Shown here piece by piece: positions 17,467 to 25,618 of a stretch of 64,000 nucleotides of DNA. Position 1 is the first letter of the stretch, and each line of letters begins with the position of its first letter. Source of the stretch: Nocardioides sp. GY 10127 (GTDB taxonomy: Bacteria; Actinomycetota; Actinomycetes; Propionibacteriales; Nocardioidaceae). A program made the translations under genes and the position numbers. Location: contig NZ_STGL01000002.1 in assembly GCF_004919085.1 (NCBI RefSeq), positions 310,001 through 374,000 on the forward strand, written 5' to 3'. Under the pieces are notes generated by a model. It was given only the letters and a program-made list of their open reading frames with translations. It made no database searches and was not told the origin of the DNA.

Positions 17467-18867
17467 ATGCACGAGATCCGCTGCAACGGCGACGTCTCCT
17501 TCTGGTTCCGCGACGCGGGCCTCGGCGCCGCCACGGACGCGCTCGCCGCGCCCACCAGCGCCGACGTGGCCATCGTCGGCGGCGGCCTCACCGGCCTGTG
17601 GACCGCCTACTACCTGCAGCAGGCACGCCCCGACTGGGACATCGTGCTGCTGGAGTCCGAGACCGTCGGCTACGGCGCCTCCGGCCGCAACGGCGGGTGG
17701 CTCTCCTACGGGATGCCCGGCATGAACCGGCTCTACGCCGCCTCCCACGGCAAGGACGCCGTCATCGCGTTCCAGCGCGAGATCTTCTCCGCCATCGACG
17801 AGGTCGTCGCGGTCACCGAGCACGAGCAGATCGACGCCGGCGTCGCCCACGAGGGCGAGATCGCCATCGCGACCAACCCCCCGCAGGAGGCCCGCCTCCG
17901 CGAGGAGCTGGAGTACAGCCTCGAGTGGGGCTTCACCCCCGACGAGATCGAGCTGGTCCAGGGCCCGGAGCTGGGCCGCCGCTTCGCCCACCTCGAGGGC
18001 GGGACGCTGGGCCTGTTCTCCCGGCACGCGGCCCGCGTGCAGCCGGCCAAGCTGTGCCGGGGCCTGCGCGACGTCCTGCTCTCCCGCGGCGTGCGCATCC
18101 ACGAGCACACCCGCGTCACCGACATCACCCCGCACCGGGTCACCACCGCCACCGGCCACACCGTCGACGCGCGCTGGGTCGTGCGCGGCACCGAGGCCTT
18201 CACCCGCGACCTGCCCGGCCAGCGCCGCACCTGGCTGCCCAAGCTCAGCAGCGTCATCGCCACCGAGCCGCTCACCCCGGCGCAGCTGGACGCGATCAAC
18301 TGGTCCGACAACGCCGTGCTCACCCGCGACGCCGCGCACTCCTTCTGCTACATCCAGAAGACCGCCGACGACCGGATCGTCCTGGGCGGGCCCAGCACGC
18401 CCTACTACTTCGGCTCGGGCCGCGACCACCACGGCGCCGCGACCGCGGAGTCGGTGGCCGCGCTGCGGGCCGGCTTCGACCGGCTCTTCCCGAGCCTGCC
18501 GGACGTCGCTTTCGACCACGTCTGGGCCGGCGTGCTGGGCGTGCCGCGCGACTGGTCCGCCACGGTCGACGTCGACCGCGAGACCGGCCTCTGCGTCGCC
18601 GGTGGCTACGTCGGCGACGGCCTGTCGGCCACGAACCTCGCGGCCCGGACCCTGCGCGACCTGCTGCTCGAGGAGGACACCGAGATCACCCGGCTGCCCT
18701 GGGTCGGCAAGAAGGTCCGCAAGTGGGAGCCGGAGCCCGCCCGCTGGCTGGCGGTCAAGGGCCTCTACGGCGTCTACATGGCCGCCGACGCCCGCGAGCG
18801 CACCTCCACCGAGCCGCGCACCTCCGCCCTGGCCCGCGTCGCGAACCGCGTCACCGGCCGCTACTGA
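17467..18867 (+). CDS. FAD-dependent amine oxidoreductase (DAO family, PuuB-like)
   Basis: The 466-residue flavoprotein has the dinucleotide-binding motif [17 protein letters not shown] near residues 34-50 and ASGRNGGW, typical of gamma-glutamylputrescine oxidase and related amine oxidases. The C-terminal part contains [12 protein letters not shown] and [14 protein letters not shown], the second FAD-contacting region. The expected reaction is oxidation of a C-N bond in a primary or secondary amine, releasing an aldehyde, ammonia and H2O2. The ATG is one base after the preceding stop, with its ribosome-binding site inside that gene, so the two are coupled. Together with the transporters this supports amine or polyamine catabolism; the exact substrate is open. 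Confidence 0.88.
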   Translation: MHEIRCNGDVSFWFRDAGLGAATDALAAPTSADVAIVGGGLTGLWTAYYLQQARPDWDIVLLESETVGYGASGRNGGWLSYGMPGMNRLYAASHGKDAVIAFQREIFSAIDEVVAVTEHEQIDAGVAHEGEIAIATNPPQEARLREELEYSLEWGFTPDEIELVQGPELGRRFAHLEGGTLGLFSRHAARVQPAKLCRGLRDVLLSRGVRIHEHTRVTDITPHRVTTATGHTVDARWVVRGTEAFTRDLPGQRRTWLPKLSSVIATEPLTPAQLDAINWSDNAVLTRDAAHSFCYIQKTADDRIVLGGPSTPYYFGSGRDHHGAATAESVAALRAGFDRLFPSLPDVAFDHVWAGVLGVPRDWSATVDVDRETGLCVAGGYVGDGLSATNLAARTLRDLLLEEDTEITRLPWVGKKVRKWEPEPARWLAVKGLYGVYMAADARERTSTEPRTSALARVANRVTGRY

Positions 18868-18903
18868 CCTGCGCCGCCGGGCTCCCCGCCCCGCCCGGTC
18901 CTC

Positions 18904-18945
18904 CCCACCCGGCCGGCCCCACCCTGCCGGCCCCACCCGGCCGGC
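18904..18945. repeat. Three tandem 14-bp repeats
   Basis: The unit CCCACCCGGCCGGC occurs at 18904-18917, 18918-18931 (one mismatch) and 18932-18945, within the 142-bp gap between the oxidase and the ABC ATPase genes. The units contain CCGGCCGG-like dyads. They could be a length-variable spacer or a binding array; no factor is known. Confidence 0.75.
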
Positions 18946-19009
18946 CACACCCACCCCTGACCAGTCCCGCGTGCCCACCCCGACACGTCACGAAGATCGG
19001 ACGCCCACC

Positions 19010-19783
19010 ATGGAAGCAACCCGGCCCCAGCTGGCCGTGAAGGACCTCTCCAAGTCCTTCGGCGACCACACGGTGCTCTCCCACCTGGACCTGCACCTGG
19101 ACCGCGGCGAGGTCGTCGCGCTCATCGGCCCCAGCGGCGGCGGCAAGAGCACGCTCCTGCGCTGCCTCAACCAGCTCGAGCTGCCCACCAGCGGCCAGGT
19201 CGAGCTCGACGGGCAGGAGCTCGTCGCCTACCGCGGTGGCCGCGCCGTCGCGTCCTCGCCCAAGGCGCTGCAGAAGATCCGCCGGCAGGTGGGCATGGTG
19301 TTCCAGCAGTTCAACCTGTTCGCGAACATGACGGCCGAGCAGAACATCGTCTTCGCCCAGCGCGCCGCGCTCGGCACGAGCAAGGACGAGGCGCACGCCC
19401 GGGCCCGTGCCCTGCTCGACCGGGTGGGCCTGGCGCACAAGGCCGGCAGCCACCCGGCGCAGCTCTCCGGCGGCCAGCAGCAGCGGGTCGCGATCGCCCG
19501 CTCCCTGGCGCTCGACCCCGCGGTGATGCTGTTCGACGAGCCGACCTCGGCCATCGACCCCGAGATGCGTTCGGAGGTGCTCGCCGTCATGCGCGAGCTC
19601 GCCGAGGGCGGCATGACGATGCTGGTCTCCACCCACGAGATGGGGTTCGCCAAGCAGGCCTCGGACCGCACCGTCTTCCTCTGCGACGGCGGCATCCTCG
19701 AGCAGGGCCCCTCGCGGCAGCTCCTCGACGAGCCGCAGCACGACCGCACGCGCCAGTTCCTGCGCGCCCTGGCGGAGGCCTGA
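19010..19783 (+). CDS. Polar amino-acid ABC transporter ATPase
   Basis: The 257-residue protein has Walker [10 protein letters not shown] (near residues 42-50), Q-loop [10 protein letters not shown], signature LSGGQQQR, Walker [13 protein letters not shown] and switch VSTHEMGFA. The FNLF and HEMGFA forms are characteristic of the GlnQ/HisP branch for polar amino acids. It energises the two permeases that follow at once (4-bp gap). ATG 19010 is chosen because the family N terminus begins a few residues later. The ligand may be an amino acid, opine or amine, matching the enzymes upstream. Confidence 0.92.
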   Translation: MEATRPQLAVKDLSKSFGDHTVLSHLDLHLDRGEVVALIGPSGGGKSTLLRCLNQLELPTSGQVELDGQELVAYRGGRAVASSPKALQKIRRQVGMVFQQFNLFANMTAEQNIVFAQRAALGTSKDEAHARARALLDRVGLAHKAGSHPAQLSGGQQQRVAIARSLALDPAVMLFDEPTSAIDPEMRSEVLAVMRELAEGGMTMLVSTHEMGFAKQASDRTVFLCDGGILEQGPSRQLLDEPQHDRTRQFLRALAEA

Positions 19784-19787
19784 GTCC

Positions 19788-20414
19788 ATGGACTTCTCCC
19801 TGCTCCCCGAGGCGATGCTCCTCACGGTGGAGATCACCCTGGCCGCGATGGGCATCGGCATGGTGCTCGGCGTCCTCGTCGTGGTGGCCCGCCGCAGCCG
19901 GTTCCGCGTCCTGCGGGCCGTCGCCGTCGTGTGGACCGACGTCGTGCGCGGCGTCCCGCCCCTGGTCTGGCTCATGCTGGTGTTCCTCGGCATCGGCCTC
20001 TTCACGGCGCTCGGCACCGCGATCATCGTCTTCGGCCTGGTGGCCTCGGCCTACTGCGCCGAGATCTACCGCTCCGGCCTCGAGGCCGTCCCGCGCGGCC
20101 AGACCGAGGCCCTCGCCGCGCTTGCGGTGCCGGCCCGCACCGGCCAGCTCCGCGTGGTCGCACCGCAGGCGGCGGTCATCGCCGCGCCCGCCGTCCTCTC
20201 CTACGCCATCGGCCTGGTCAAGGACAGCTCGCTCGCCTCGGTCATCGGCGTCGCCGAGCTGACCTTCGTGGCCAACCGCGCCGCCAACCGCACCGGCGAC
20301 GGGATCACCCCGTTCGTCACGGTCGGCGTGCTGTACCTGCTCTTCAGCCTCCTGCTCGCCGTCGCGGGCAAGCTCGGCACCCAGCGACTCGAAGGACGGT
20401 GGAGGACCCGATGA
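19788..20414 (+). CDS. Polar amino-acid ABC permease, subunit 1
   Basis: The 208-residue HisM/GlnP-type inner-membrane permease begins with the family pattern LL-x-T-x-x-x-T-L. It contains D-V-V-R-G-V-P-P-L-V and the ATPase-docking loop EIYRSGLEAVPRGQTEALAAL. About five membrane helices are visible. GGAGG lies 10 bases before ATG 19788. The stop overlaps the second permease start (ATGA). The docking loop EALAALAVPARTGQLRVVAPQA departs from the usual EAARALGL form, so the sequence is somewhat divergent. Confidence 0.9.
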   Translation: MDFSLLPEAMLLTVEITLAAMGIGMVLGVLVVVARRSRFRVLRAVAVVWTDVVRGVPPLVWLMLVFLGIGLFTALGTAIIVFGLVASAYCAEIYRSGLEAVPRGQTEALAALAVPARTGQLRVVAPQAAVIAAPAVLSYAIGLVKDSSLASVIGVAELTFVANRAANRTGDGITPFVTVGVLYLLFSLLLAVAGKLGTQRLEGRWRTR

Positions 20415-21052
20415 GCACCCTCGTCTCCTGGCTCCCGGACCTCCTCGAGGGCCTGCGCCACAGCCTCTGGCTCACGTTCGTCTCGCTGCTGCTCGGCCTG
20501 CCGCTCGGCCTCGTCCTCGGCTACGTCGCCGAGCTCACCCCGAGCCGCCCGGTGCGCTGGCTGCTGGTCGCCTTGATCGAGCTCGCCCGCGGCCTGCCGG
20601 CTCTCGTCGTCCTGTACCTCGTGTACTACGGCCTGCCGAGCGTCTCGATCGTCCTCAGCTCGTTCTGGTCGGTGATCCTCGCGTTCACCGTCTCCAACGC
20701 CGGCTACGTGAGCGAGATCGTCCGCGGCGCCCTGCGCGGCATCCCCGCCGGGCAGCTCGAGGCGTGCCGGGCCCTGGGCATCGGCCGGACGCGCACGTTC
20801 CTGTCGGTCATCGCGCCCCAGGCGCTGCGGATCTCCACGCCGTCGCTGATCTCCTACGCGGCGATCGTCTTCCAGAGCACCTCGCTGGCCGTCGCCGTCG
20901 CCGAGCCCGAGCTGCTCAGCGCCGCCTACAACATCGGCTCGATCACCTTCGAGTACGTGCAGGTGTTCGTGCTCGCCGGCGCCCTGTACGCCGTCGTGGT
21001 CGTCGCCGCCTCGCGCCTGGCCGGCTGGCTGTCGGCACGCACGGCCTACTGA
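20411..21052 (+). CDS. Polar amino-acid ABC permease, subunit 2
   Basis: The 213-residue partner of the previous permease starts at ATG 20411 in an ATGA overlap, with GGAGG upstream inside the preceding gene. It has ELARGLPALVVLYLVYYGLP and the canonical docking loop EIVRGALRGIPAGQLEACRALGIGRTRTFLSVIAPQA, followed by SLAVAVAEPELL. The two form a heterodimeric channel. A 194-bp gap with a GC hairpin separates it from the binding-protein gene, so the receptor may be transcribed at a different level. Confidence 0.92.
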   Translation: MSTLVSWLPDLLEGLRHSLWLTFVSLLLGLPLGLVLGYVAELTPSRPVRWLLVALIELARGLPALVVLYLVYYGLPSVSIVLSSFWSVILAFTVSNAGYVSEIVRGALRGIPAGQLEACRALGIGRTRTFLSVIAPQALRISTPSLISYAAIVFQSTSLAVAVAEPELLSAAYNIGSITFEYVQVFVLAGALYAVVVVAASRLAGWLSARTAY

Positions 21053-21096
21053 GCCCGCCCCGTCCCCTCTCCCGCACCCCCTCCCAGACCCCCCCG

Positions 21097-21113
21097 CCCG
21101 GGCCCCGCCCGGG
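21097..21113 (+). terminator. Short GC hairpin before the binding-protein gene
   Basis: CCCGGGC-CCC-GCCCGGG (7-bp stem) lies within the 194-bp gap. It has no T-run, so it may be an mRNA processing or attenuation element that sets different levels for permease and receptor rather than a full stop. The rest of the gap is C-rich and unremarkable. Confidence 0.35.
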
Positions 21114-21246
21114 TGGTCGCTCCCCCTGCACCGCCCGCACCGCCCCGCTGACCGACGACGCTCAGCACCGCCGGTGGCCACCCCGAGACGGCCGCCGGCG
21201 CGCACCGCCCACCCTGAACGCGTCACCTGATCGAGAAGAGACCTTC

Positions 21247-22131
21247 ATGCGTCACTCGCTGCTGGCCCACCCCCGGCGTGCCGTCCGCGCCACCGCCCTC
21301 CTCGCCGTCGCCCCGCTGCTGGCCGCCTCCCTGGCCGCCTGCGCCGACAGCTCCACCAGCACCACGGGCAGCGTCGCCGACGACTGCACGCCGGCCCACA
21401 CCTTCGACACCGTCACCGAGGGCACCCTCACCGTCGCCGCCGACGTGTCGCTGCCCTACGTCGACGTGGACGACTCCACCGGTGCGCTCGGCGGCGTGGA
21501 CGGCGTCGTGCTCACCAAGATCGCTGAGATGGAGTGCCTCACCATCACCAACGCGACGATCCACGGCTCCACCGCCATCGGCTCCGTCCAGCAGGGCAAG
21601 TCCGACCTGGCCGCCGGCGGTTGGTACCGCACCGCCGCCCACGGCAAGGTGCTCGGCCAGACCGTCCCGGTCTACTACGACTTCACCGCCGTGGCGTCGG
21701 CCGACGGCCAGTACGACTCGCTGGACCAGCTCGAGGGCAAGACCGTGGGCGTCACCCAGGGCTCGCTGTACGTCTCCGAGCTCCAGGACGCTCTCGGCAA
21801 GGACAACGTCAAGCAGTACGAGACCCTCACCGAGGCGATGACCGACCTGAAGAACGGTCGCATCGACGCCACCATCGCGGGCTCCGGCGAGACCGGCTAC
21901 CAGCTCTCGCAGCTCACCGACTCGGGCCTCGACATGCAGCCCATCGAGGCCGACGACCGCCTCACGGCGTCGCAGTCCTACGGCGAGGTCAACTTCCCCC
22001 ACACCCAGGGCAACACCGACCTCACCACCGCCCTGGACGAGGACATCGAGACCCTCCGCGAGGACGGCACCGTCCAGGACGCCCTCGACCAGTACGGCCT
22101 GACCAACAAGGCCAACTTCAGCGGCAAGTGA
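21247..22131 (+). CDS. Polar amino-acid-type solute-binding lipoprotein
   Basis: The 294-residue protein starts at ATG 21247. Residues 1-31 form a lipoprotein signal with two arginines in the n-region and lipobox SLAAC, Cys32 being the lipidated residue. The mature part follows SBP_bac_3 order: GTLTVAADVSLPYVDVD, a first lobe ending in VQQGKSDLAAGGWYRTAAHGKVL, the hinge LEGKTVGVTQGSLYVSEL, and a second lobe with LKNGRIDATIAG. Several usual ligand contacts, such as the R-x-x-D pair of lysine/arginine binders, are not evident, so a less charged or unusual amine ligand is possible. It delivers ligand to the permeases encoded upstream. Confidence 0.88.
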   Translation: MRHSLLAHPRRAVRATALLAVAPLLAASLAACADSSTSTTGSVADDCTPAHTFDTVTEGTLTVAADVSLPYVDVDDSTGALGGVDGVVLTKIAEMECLTITNATIHGSTAIGSVQQGKSDLAAGGWYRTAAHGKVLGQTVPVYYDFTAVASADGQYDSLDQLEGKTVGVTQGSLYVSELQDALGKDNVKQYETLTEAMTDLKNGRIDATIAGSGETGYQLSQLTDSGLDMQPIEADDRLTASQSYGEVNFPHTQGNTDLTTALDEDIETLREDGTVQDALDQYGLTNKANFSGK

Positions 22132-22159
22132 GCAGGCGCGGGGCCTCGGGGCCCCGCCA

Positions 22160-22184
22160 CCCGGCCGCCGCAGCGGCGGCCGGG
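22160..22184 (+). terminator. Hairpin after the binding-protein gene
   Basis: A perfect 11-bp stem with a CAG loop lies 28 bp after the stop. It is GC-rich and has no T-run. Confidence 0.6.
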
Positions 22185-22194
22185 ACGACACGCC

Positions 22195-22224
22195 AGGGCG
22201 GGCGGTGGTGACACCGCCCGCCCT
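22195..22224 (+). terminator. Second hairpin, in the leader of the Lrp-type gene
   Basis: A perfect 13-bp stem (22195-22207 with 22212-22224) and a GTGA loop end 20 bases before the Lrp-type ATG. It may be a second terminator for the ABC operon or a structured leader of the regulator mRNA. Confidence 0.5.
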
Positions 22225-22244
22225 GCACGCACGAGGATGGATGC

Positions 22245-22727
22245 ATGACCGAGATGGACGACGTCGACAGACTCATCATCGGCGCCCTGGAGCGCGACGG
22301 CCGCACCGGCTACACCGAGCTCGCCGAGATCGTGGGGCTCACCCCCGGCGGCGTCCGCAAGCGCGTGATGCGGCTGATCGAGGACGAGGTCCTCAAGGTC
22401 GTCGGCATCACCGACCCGCTCAAGCTCGGCTTCGAGGCGATGGCCATGCTCGCCCTGACCGTCGAGGGCGACCCCTACGAGATCGCGGACAAGCTCTCCG
22501 CCATCCCGCAGGTCGTCTACGTGGTCATCGGCGCCGGCCCCTTCGACGTGCTGGTCGAGGTCCTCGCCGAGGACACCCGGCACCTCTCCACCGTCATCAA
22601 CGCCGAGGTGCGCGCCGTCCCCGGCGTCCGCAGCCTCACCACGTTCAGCTACCACGACATCCACACGCACCGCTTCACGTGGGGCGAGCAGCAGGTCGCC
22701 TCGGCGGCACCCACGGAGGACGCGTGA
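22245..22727 (+). CDS. Lrp/AsnC-family transcriptional regulator
   Basis: The 160-residue protein has an N-terminal winged helix-turn-helix (LIIGALERDGRTGYTELAEIVGLTPGGVRKRVMRLIEDEVL) and a C-terminal RAM ligand-binding domain (residues about 70-145). It is a one-component sensor that binds an amino acid or amine and changes its octameric DNA binding. Placed inside the cluster and overlapping the dehydrogenase gene, it probably controls the fusion enzyme, oxidase and transporter. The palindrome at 14323-14338 is a candidate target. The start is ATG 22245; GAGG lies close upstream. Confidence 0.88.
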   Translation: MTEMDDVDRLIIGALERDGRTGYTELAEIVGLTPGGVRKRVMRLIEDEVLKVVGITDPLKLGFEAMAMLALTVEGDPYEIADKLSAIPQVVYVVIGAGPFDVLVEVLAEDTRHLSTVINAEVRAVPGVRSLTTFSYHDIHTHRFTWGEQQVASAAPTEDA

Positions 22728-23746
22728 GCACGCGCGCCGCCGGGCCGCTCCGGGTCCGCTACGCCAACATCGGCGACGACCTCGACCACGAGCGCGGCCT
22801 GCTCCGCGCGTGGGGCGTCGAGGGTCTCGAGCTCGCCGAGGTCGACCCCGGGGACGCCTCGCCCGCCGCGCTCCGGGCAGCCCTCGCGGACGCCGACGCC
22901 GTCGTGACCGAGGGGGTGCAGCTCGACCGCGAGGTGCTCGCCGGGCTGCCCCACCTCCGGCACGTGGCGCTCCAGTCGATCGGCACCAACACGGTGGACC
23001 TCGTCGCGGCCGCCGAGCTCGGCGTCCGCGTCTCGCACGCGCCGGGCTTCTGCGTCGAGGAGGTGGCCACGCACACCGCCGGCCTCGTCCTTGACCTCGC
23101 CCGGCACCTGACCCGCTACGACCGCCGGGTCCGCGCGGGCTCCTGGGAGCCGCTGCCCGACGACCTGCCGCTCCCCCGACGCCTCCGCGGCCAGCGCGTG
23201 GGGCTCGTGTTCTTCGGCGCCATCCCGCGCGCCCTCGTCCCCCTGCTGCGGCCCTTCGGCGTCGAGGTGGCCGTCTGGGCGCCGACCCGGTCCGCGGACG
23301 ACCTCGCGGCCGCCGGCGTCACACCGGTGGCGACGCTCGACGAGCTGCTGCGCACCTCCGACGTCGTCTCCCTGCACTGCCCGCTCCTGCCGACCACCCA
23401 CCACCTGGTGGGGGCCCGCGAGCTGGCGCTGATGAAGCCCGACGCCGTCCTGCTCAACACCGCGCGCGGCGAGGTCGTCGACGAGGCGGCCCTGGTCGCC
23501 GCCCTGCGCGACGGCACGATCGCCGCGGCCGGCGTCGACGTCATCGAGGACGAGGCGACCGGCCGGACCGCGCTCACCGAGCTCGACAACGTCGTGCTCA
23601 CGCCCCACTCCGCGTTCCTCTCCCGCGAGTCCTACCTCCAGGCCCGCGAGATGGCGCTCGAGTCCGTGGTGGACACGCTGGTGCACGGCACCGCTCCCCG
23701 GCACGAGGCGAGCCTCCCCCGAGACGCCGCGCTCCGCACCGCCTGA
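22724..23746 (+). CDS. D-2-hydroxyacid dehydrogenase family protein with unusual Rossmann loop
   Basis: The 340-residue protein starts at GTG 22724, overlapping the Lrp stop (GTGA), with GGAGG upstream. The catalytic triad of the family is complete: Arg in LLNTARGEVVDE, Glu in GVDVIEDEA and His in VVLTPHSAF. The nucleotide-binding GxGxxG is instead FFGAIP, so two of three glycines are lost, although the flanking strand (RVGLVF) and the V-A-V-W-A-P strand are normal. NAD(P) use may be altered or the protein may be a divergent member. It would reduce a 2-oxo acid or oxidise a 2-hydroxy acid, possibly at the end of the cluster's catabolic route; this is inference. Confidence 0.82.
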   Translation: MSTRAAGPLRVRYANIGDDLDHERGLLRAWGVEGLELAEVDPGDASPAALRAALADADAVVTEGVQLDREVLAGLPHLRHVALQSIGTNTVDLVAAAELGVRVSHAPGFCVEEVATHTAGLVLDLARHLTRYDRRVRAGSWEPLPDDLPLPRRLRGQRVGLVFFGAIPRALVPLLRPFGVEVAVWAPTRSADDLAAAGVTPVATLDELLRTSDVVSLHCPLLPTTHHLVGARELALMKPDAVLLNTARGEVVDEAALVAALRDGTIAAAGVDVIEDEATGRTALTELDNVVLTPHSAFLSRESYLQAREMALESVVDTLVHGTAPRHEASLPRDAALRTA

Positions 23747-23770
23747 CGCACGCCCCTGGAGCACCCCCTG

Positions 23771-23817
23771 ACGCAGCAGTGCCCGCCACCTCCCCGAGGT
23801 GGCGGGCACTGCTGCGT
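23771..23817. terminator. Very strong bidirectional terminator
   Basis: A perfect 22-bp stem (23771-23792 with 23796-23817) with a CCC loop lies between the convergent dehydrogenase and polyamine-importer operons. It marks the boundary between the two transcription units. Confidence 0.85.
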
Positions 23818-23841
23818 GGTGCGGGTGACGCGGGCTCCGCG

Positions 23842-24696
23842 TCAGGGGCGCCGGCGGTTGAGCAGACCGTTGAGGAACGCCAGGCAGACGGCGACGACGA
23901 AGACGATCGTGCCGAAGCAGAGCACCTGCGGCGCCATGCCCTTCTTGGTGAAGCCGTAGGCGTACAGCGGGAAGGTCTCGGTCGAGCCGTTCACGAACGA
24001 CGTGATGACGTAGTCGTCGATCGACATCGCGAAGGCCAGCAGGAACGCGGCCACGATGCCGGGTGCCACCAGGGGCAGCGTCACCGTGAAGAAGCCGACC
24101 AGGGGCGAGGCACCGAGGTCGCCGGCCGCCTGCTCGAGGTTCTGCCCCATGCCCGAGAGCCGCGCCCGCAGGGTCGTGACCACGTAGGCGATGTTGAACG
24201 CCACGTGCACGATGAGGATCGTCGTCCAGCCCATCGTGAAGTTCAGCGAGAGGAAGAACGCCAGCGCCGAGGAGCCGACGACGATCGAGGGCGCCGAGAT
24301 GTCCAGGAAGATCATGGAGTTCAGCACCCCCTTGCCGCGGAAGCGGTACCGGCTCAGCGCGAGCGCCATCGGCAGGCCGATGAGCACCGAGACGAGGCCG
24401 GAGGCAGCGGCGATCGCCACCGAGGTGAAGAACGCCTCCGCGATCCCTTGGACCGCGAACAGGTTGAGGTAGGCGTCCAGCGTGAAGCCCTGCCACACGG
24501 GCGTGATCGCGTTGCGCGTCGGCACGTTGAACGAGTAGACGATCATCGCGACGATCGGGATCAGCAGGAAGGTCACGATGCCGCAGTAGAAGAGCGGCAG
24601 GCCGAGCTTCCGTCGCGGCTTGACCTCGGGGATGTCGTCCGGGTGGAGCGGACCGGGGCCGAAGGTCGGGCGCCGGGTGAGTGTCTGGTCGCTCAT
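23842..24696 (-). CDS. potC: PotC-type polyamine ABC permease
   Basis: The 284-residue inner-membrane permease has a 30-residue cytoplasmic tail and six helices. PotC hallmarks are VYSFN near the first helix, the docking loop EQAAGDLGASPLVGFFTVTLPLVAPGI, and DDYVITSFV after it. It pairs with PotB to form the channel. It is last in the operon, one base after the potB stop. The PotABCD type takes up spermidine, putrescine or related amines, which fits the amine-oxidising enzymes on the other strand. Exact ligand specificity is not readable from the permease. Confidence 0.9.
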   Translation of the reverse strand: MSDQTLTRRPTFGPGPLHPDDIPEVKPRRKLGLPLFYCGIVTFLLIPIVAMIVYSFNVPTRNAITPVWQGFTLDAYLNLFAVQGIAEAFFTSVAIAAASGLVSVLIGLPMALALSRYRFRGKGVLNSMIFLDISAPSIVVGSSALAFFLSLNFTMGWTTILIVHVAFNIAYVVTTLRARLSGMGQNLEQAAGDLGASPLVGFFTVTLPLVAPGIVAAFLLAFAMSIDDYVITSFVNGSTETFPLYAYGFTKKGMAPQVLCFGTIVFVVAVCLAFLNGLLNRRRP

Positions 24697-24697
24697 G

Positions 24698-25618
24698 TCA
24701 GATCAGGTCCTCGATGTTCTCGGTGCCGACCACGCGGGCGTAGAGGAACAGGATGATGCCCAGGATCGCCATCAGCAGCGTGGAGAGCGCTGCGGCCACG
24801 TTGTACTGCTGCGTGGTGAAGTAGGCGTTCTGGATGGCCTGGCCGATCGTGTAGGTCTCCTTGCCGCCCAGGATCGAGGAGTTCACCGGGTCGCCCACGG
24901 TGTCGATGAGGACGAGCAGGATGCCGGAGAACACGCCCGAGCGGGTCAGCGGGACGGTGACGCGGAAGAACGTGTTCGCCCGGTTGCCGAAGAGGTCGTT
25001 GGACGCCTCGTGCAGCCGCGGGTCGATCCGCTCCATCGCCACGTAGATCGGCAGCACCATGAAGGCGAAGTCGTTGTAGACCATGCCGCCGATGACCGAC
25101 CCCGGTGTGGACAGGAACGTCTGGCCGTGGTCGAGGACGTGCAGGTGGACCAGCACCCGGGTGATCGGCCCGTTGCCGCCCAGCAGGTAGAACCACATGT
25201 CGGTGCGGATGATGAAGGAGACGAAGAACGTCACCATCACCAGCGCCAGCAGCGTGGTCTTCCAGCGGGCGCTGACCCGGAAGGCGATGAAGTACGCCAC
25301 CGGGAACGCCAGGATGATCGTGAACGCGGTCGCGCTGAGGCCGTAGGTCAGCGAGCGCACCAGGTACAGCCAGTAGGGCGTGGGGCCGGTGAAGAGGTCG
25401 GCGTAGACCGACCAGTTCCACGTCAGGACGTAGCCCTGGTCCGGGTTGCCCGTCATGAGGGAGACGAGCAGGCCGGAGACGAGCGGGATGACGAAGAAGA
25501 AGCCCAGCCAGCCGAAGCCGGCGATGCTCAGCAGGTACGGCGTCACCCCACGGCGCAGCGCCTCCAGGCGCACCCGGCGCGTGGGAGCGGCCTCGGGAAG
25601 AGTGGTCGCCGACGTCAC
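24698..25618 (-). CDS. potB: PotB-type polyamine ABC permease
   Basis: The 306-residue permease starts at GTG 25618, overlapping the binding-protein stop (GTGA). PotB features are the first helix GFGWLGFFFVIPLVSGLLVS, the FVSFIIRTDMW stretch, the periplasmic LGGNGPI segment and the docking loop RLHEASNDLFGNRANTFFRVTVPLTRSGVFSG. A final helix ends in a short tail. It forms the heterodimeric channel with PotC. Confidence 0.9.
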   Translation of the reverse strand: MTSATTLPEAAPTRRVRLEALRRGVTPYLLSIAGFGWLGFFFVIPLVSGLLVSLMTGNPDQGYVLTWNWSVYADLFTGPTPYWLYLVRSLTYGLSATAFTIILAFPVAYFIAFRVSARWKTTLLALVMVTFFVSFIIRTDMWFYLLGGNGPITRVLVHLHVLDHGQTFLSTPGSVIGGMVYNDFAFMVLPIYVAMERIDPRLHEASNDLFGNRANTFFRVTVPLTRSGVFSGILLVLIDTVGDPVNSSILGGKETYTIGQAIQNAYFTTQQYNVAAALSTLLMAILGIILFLYARVVGTENIEDLI

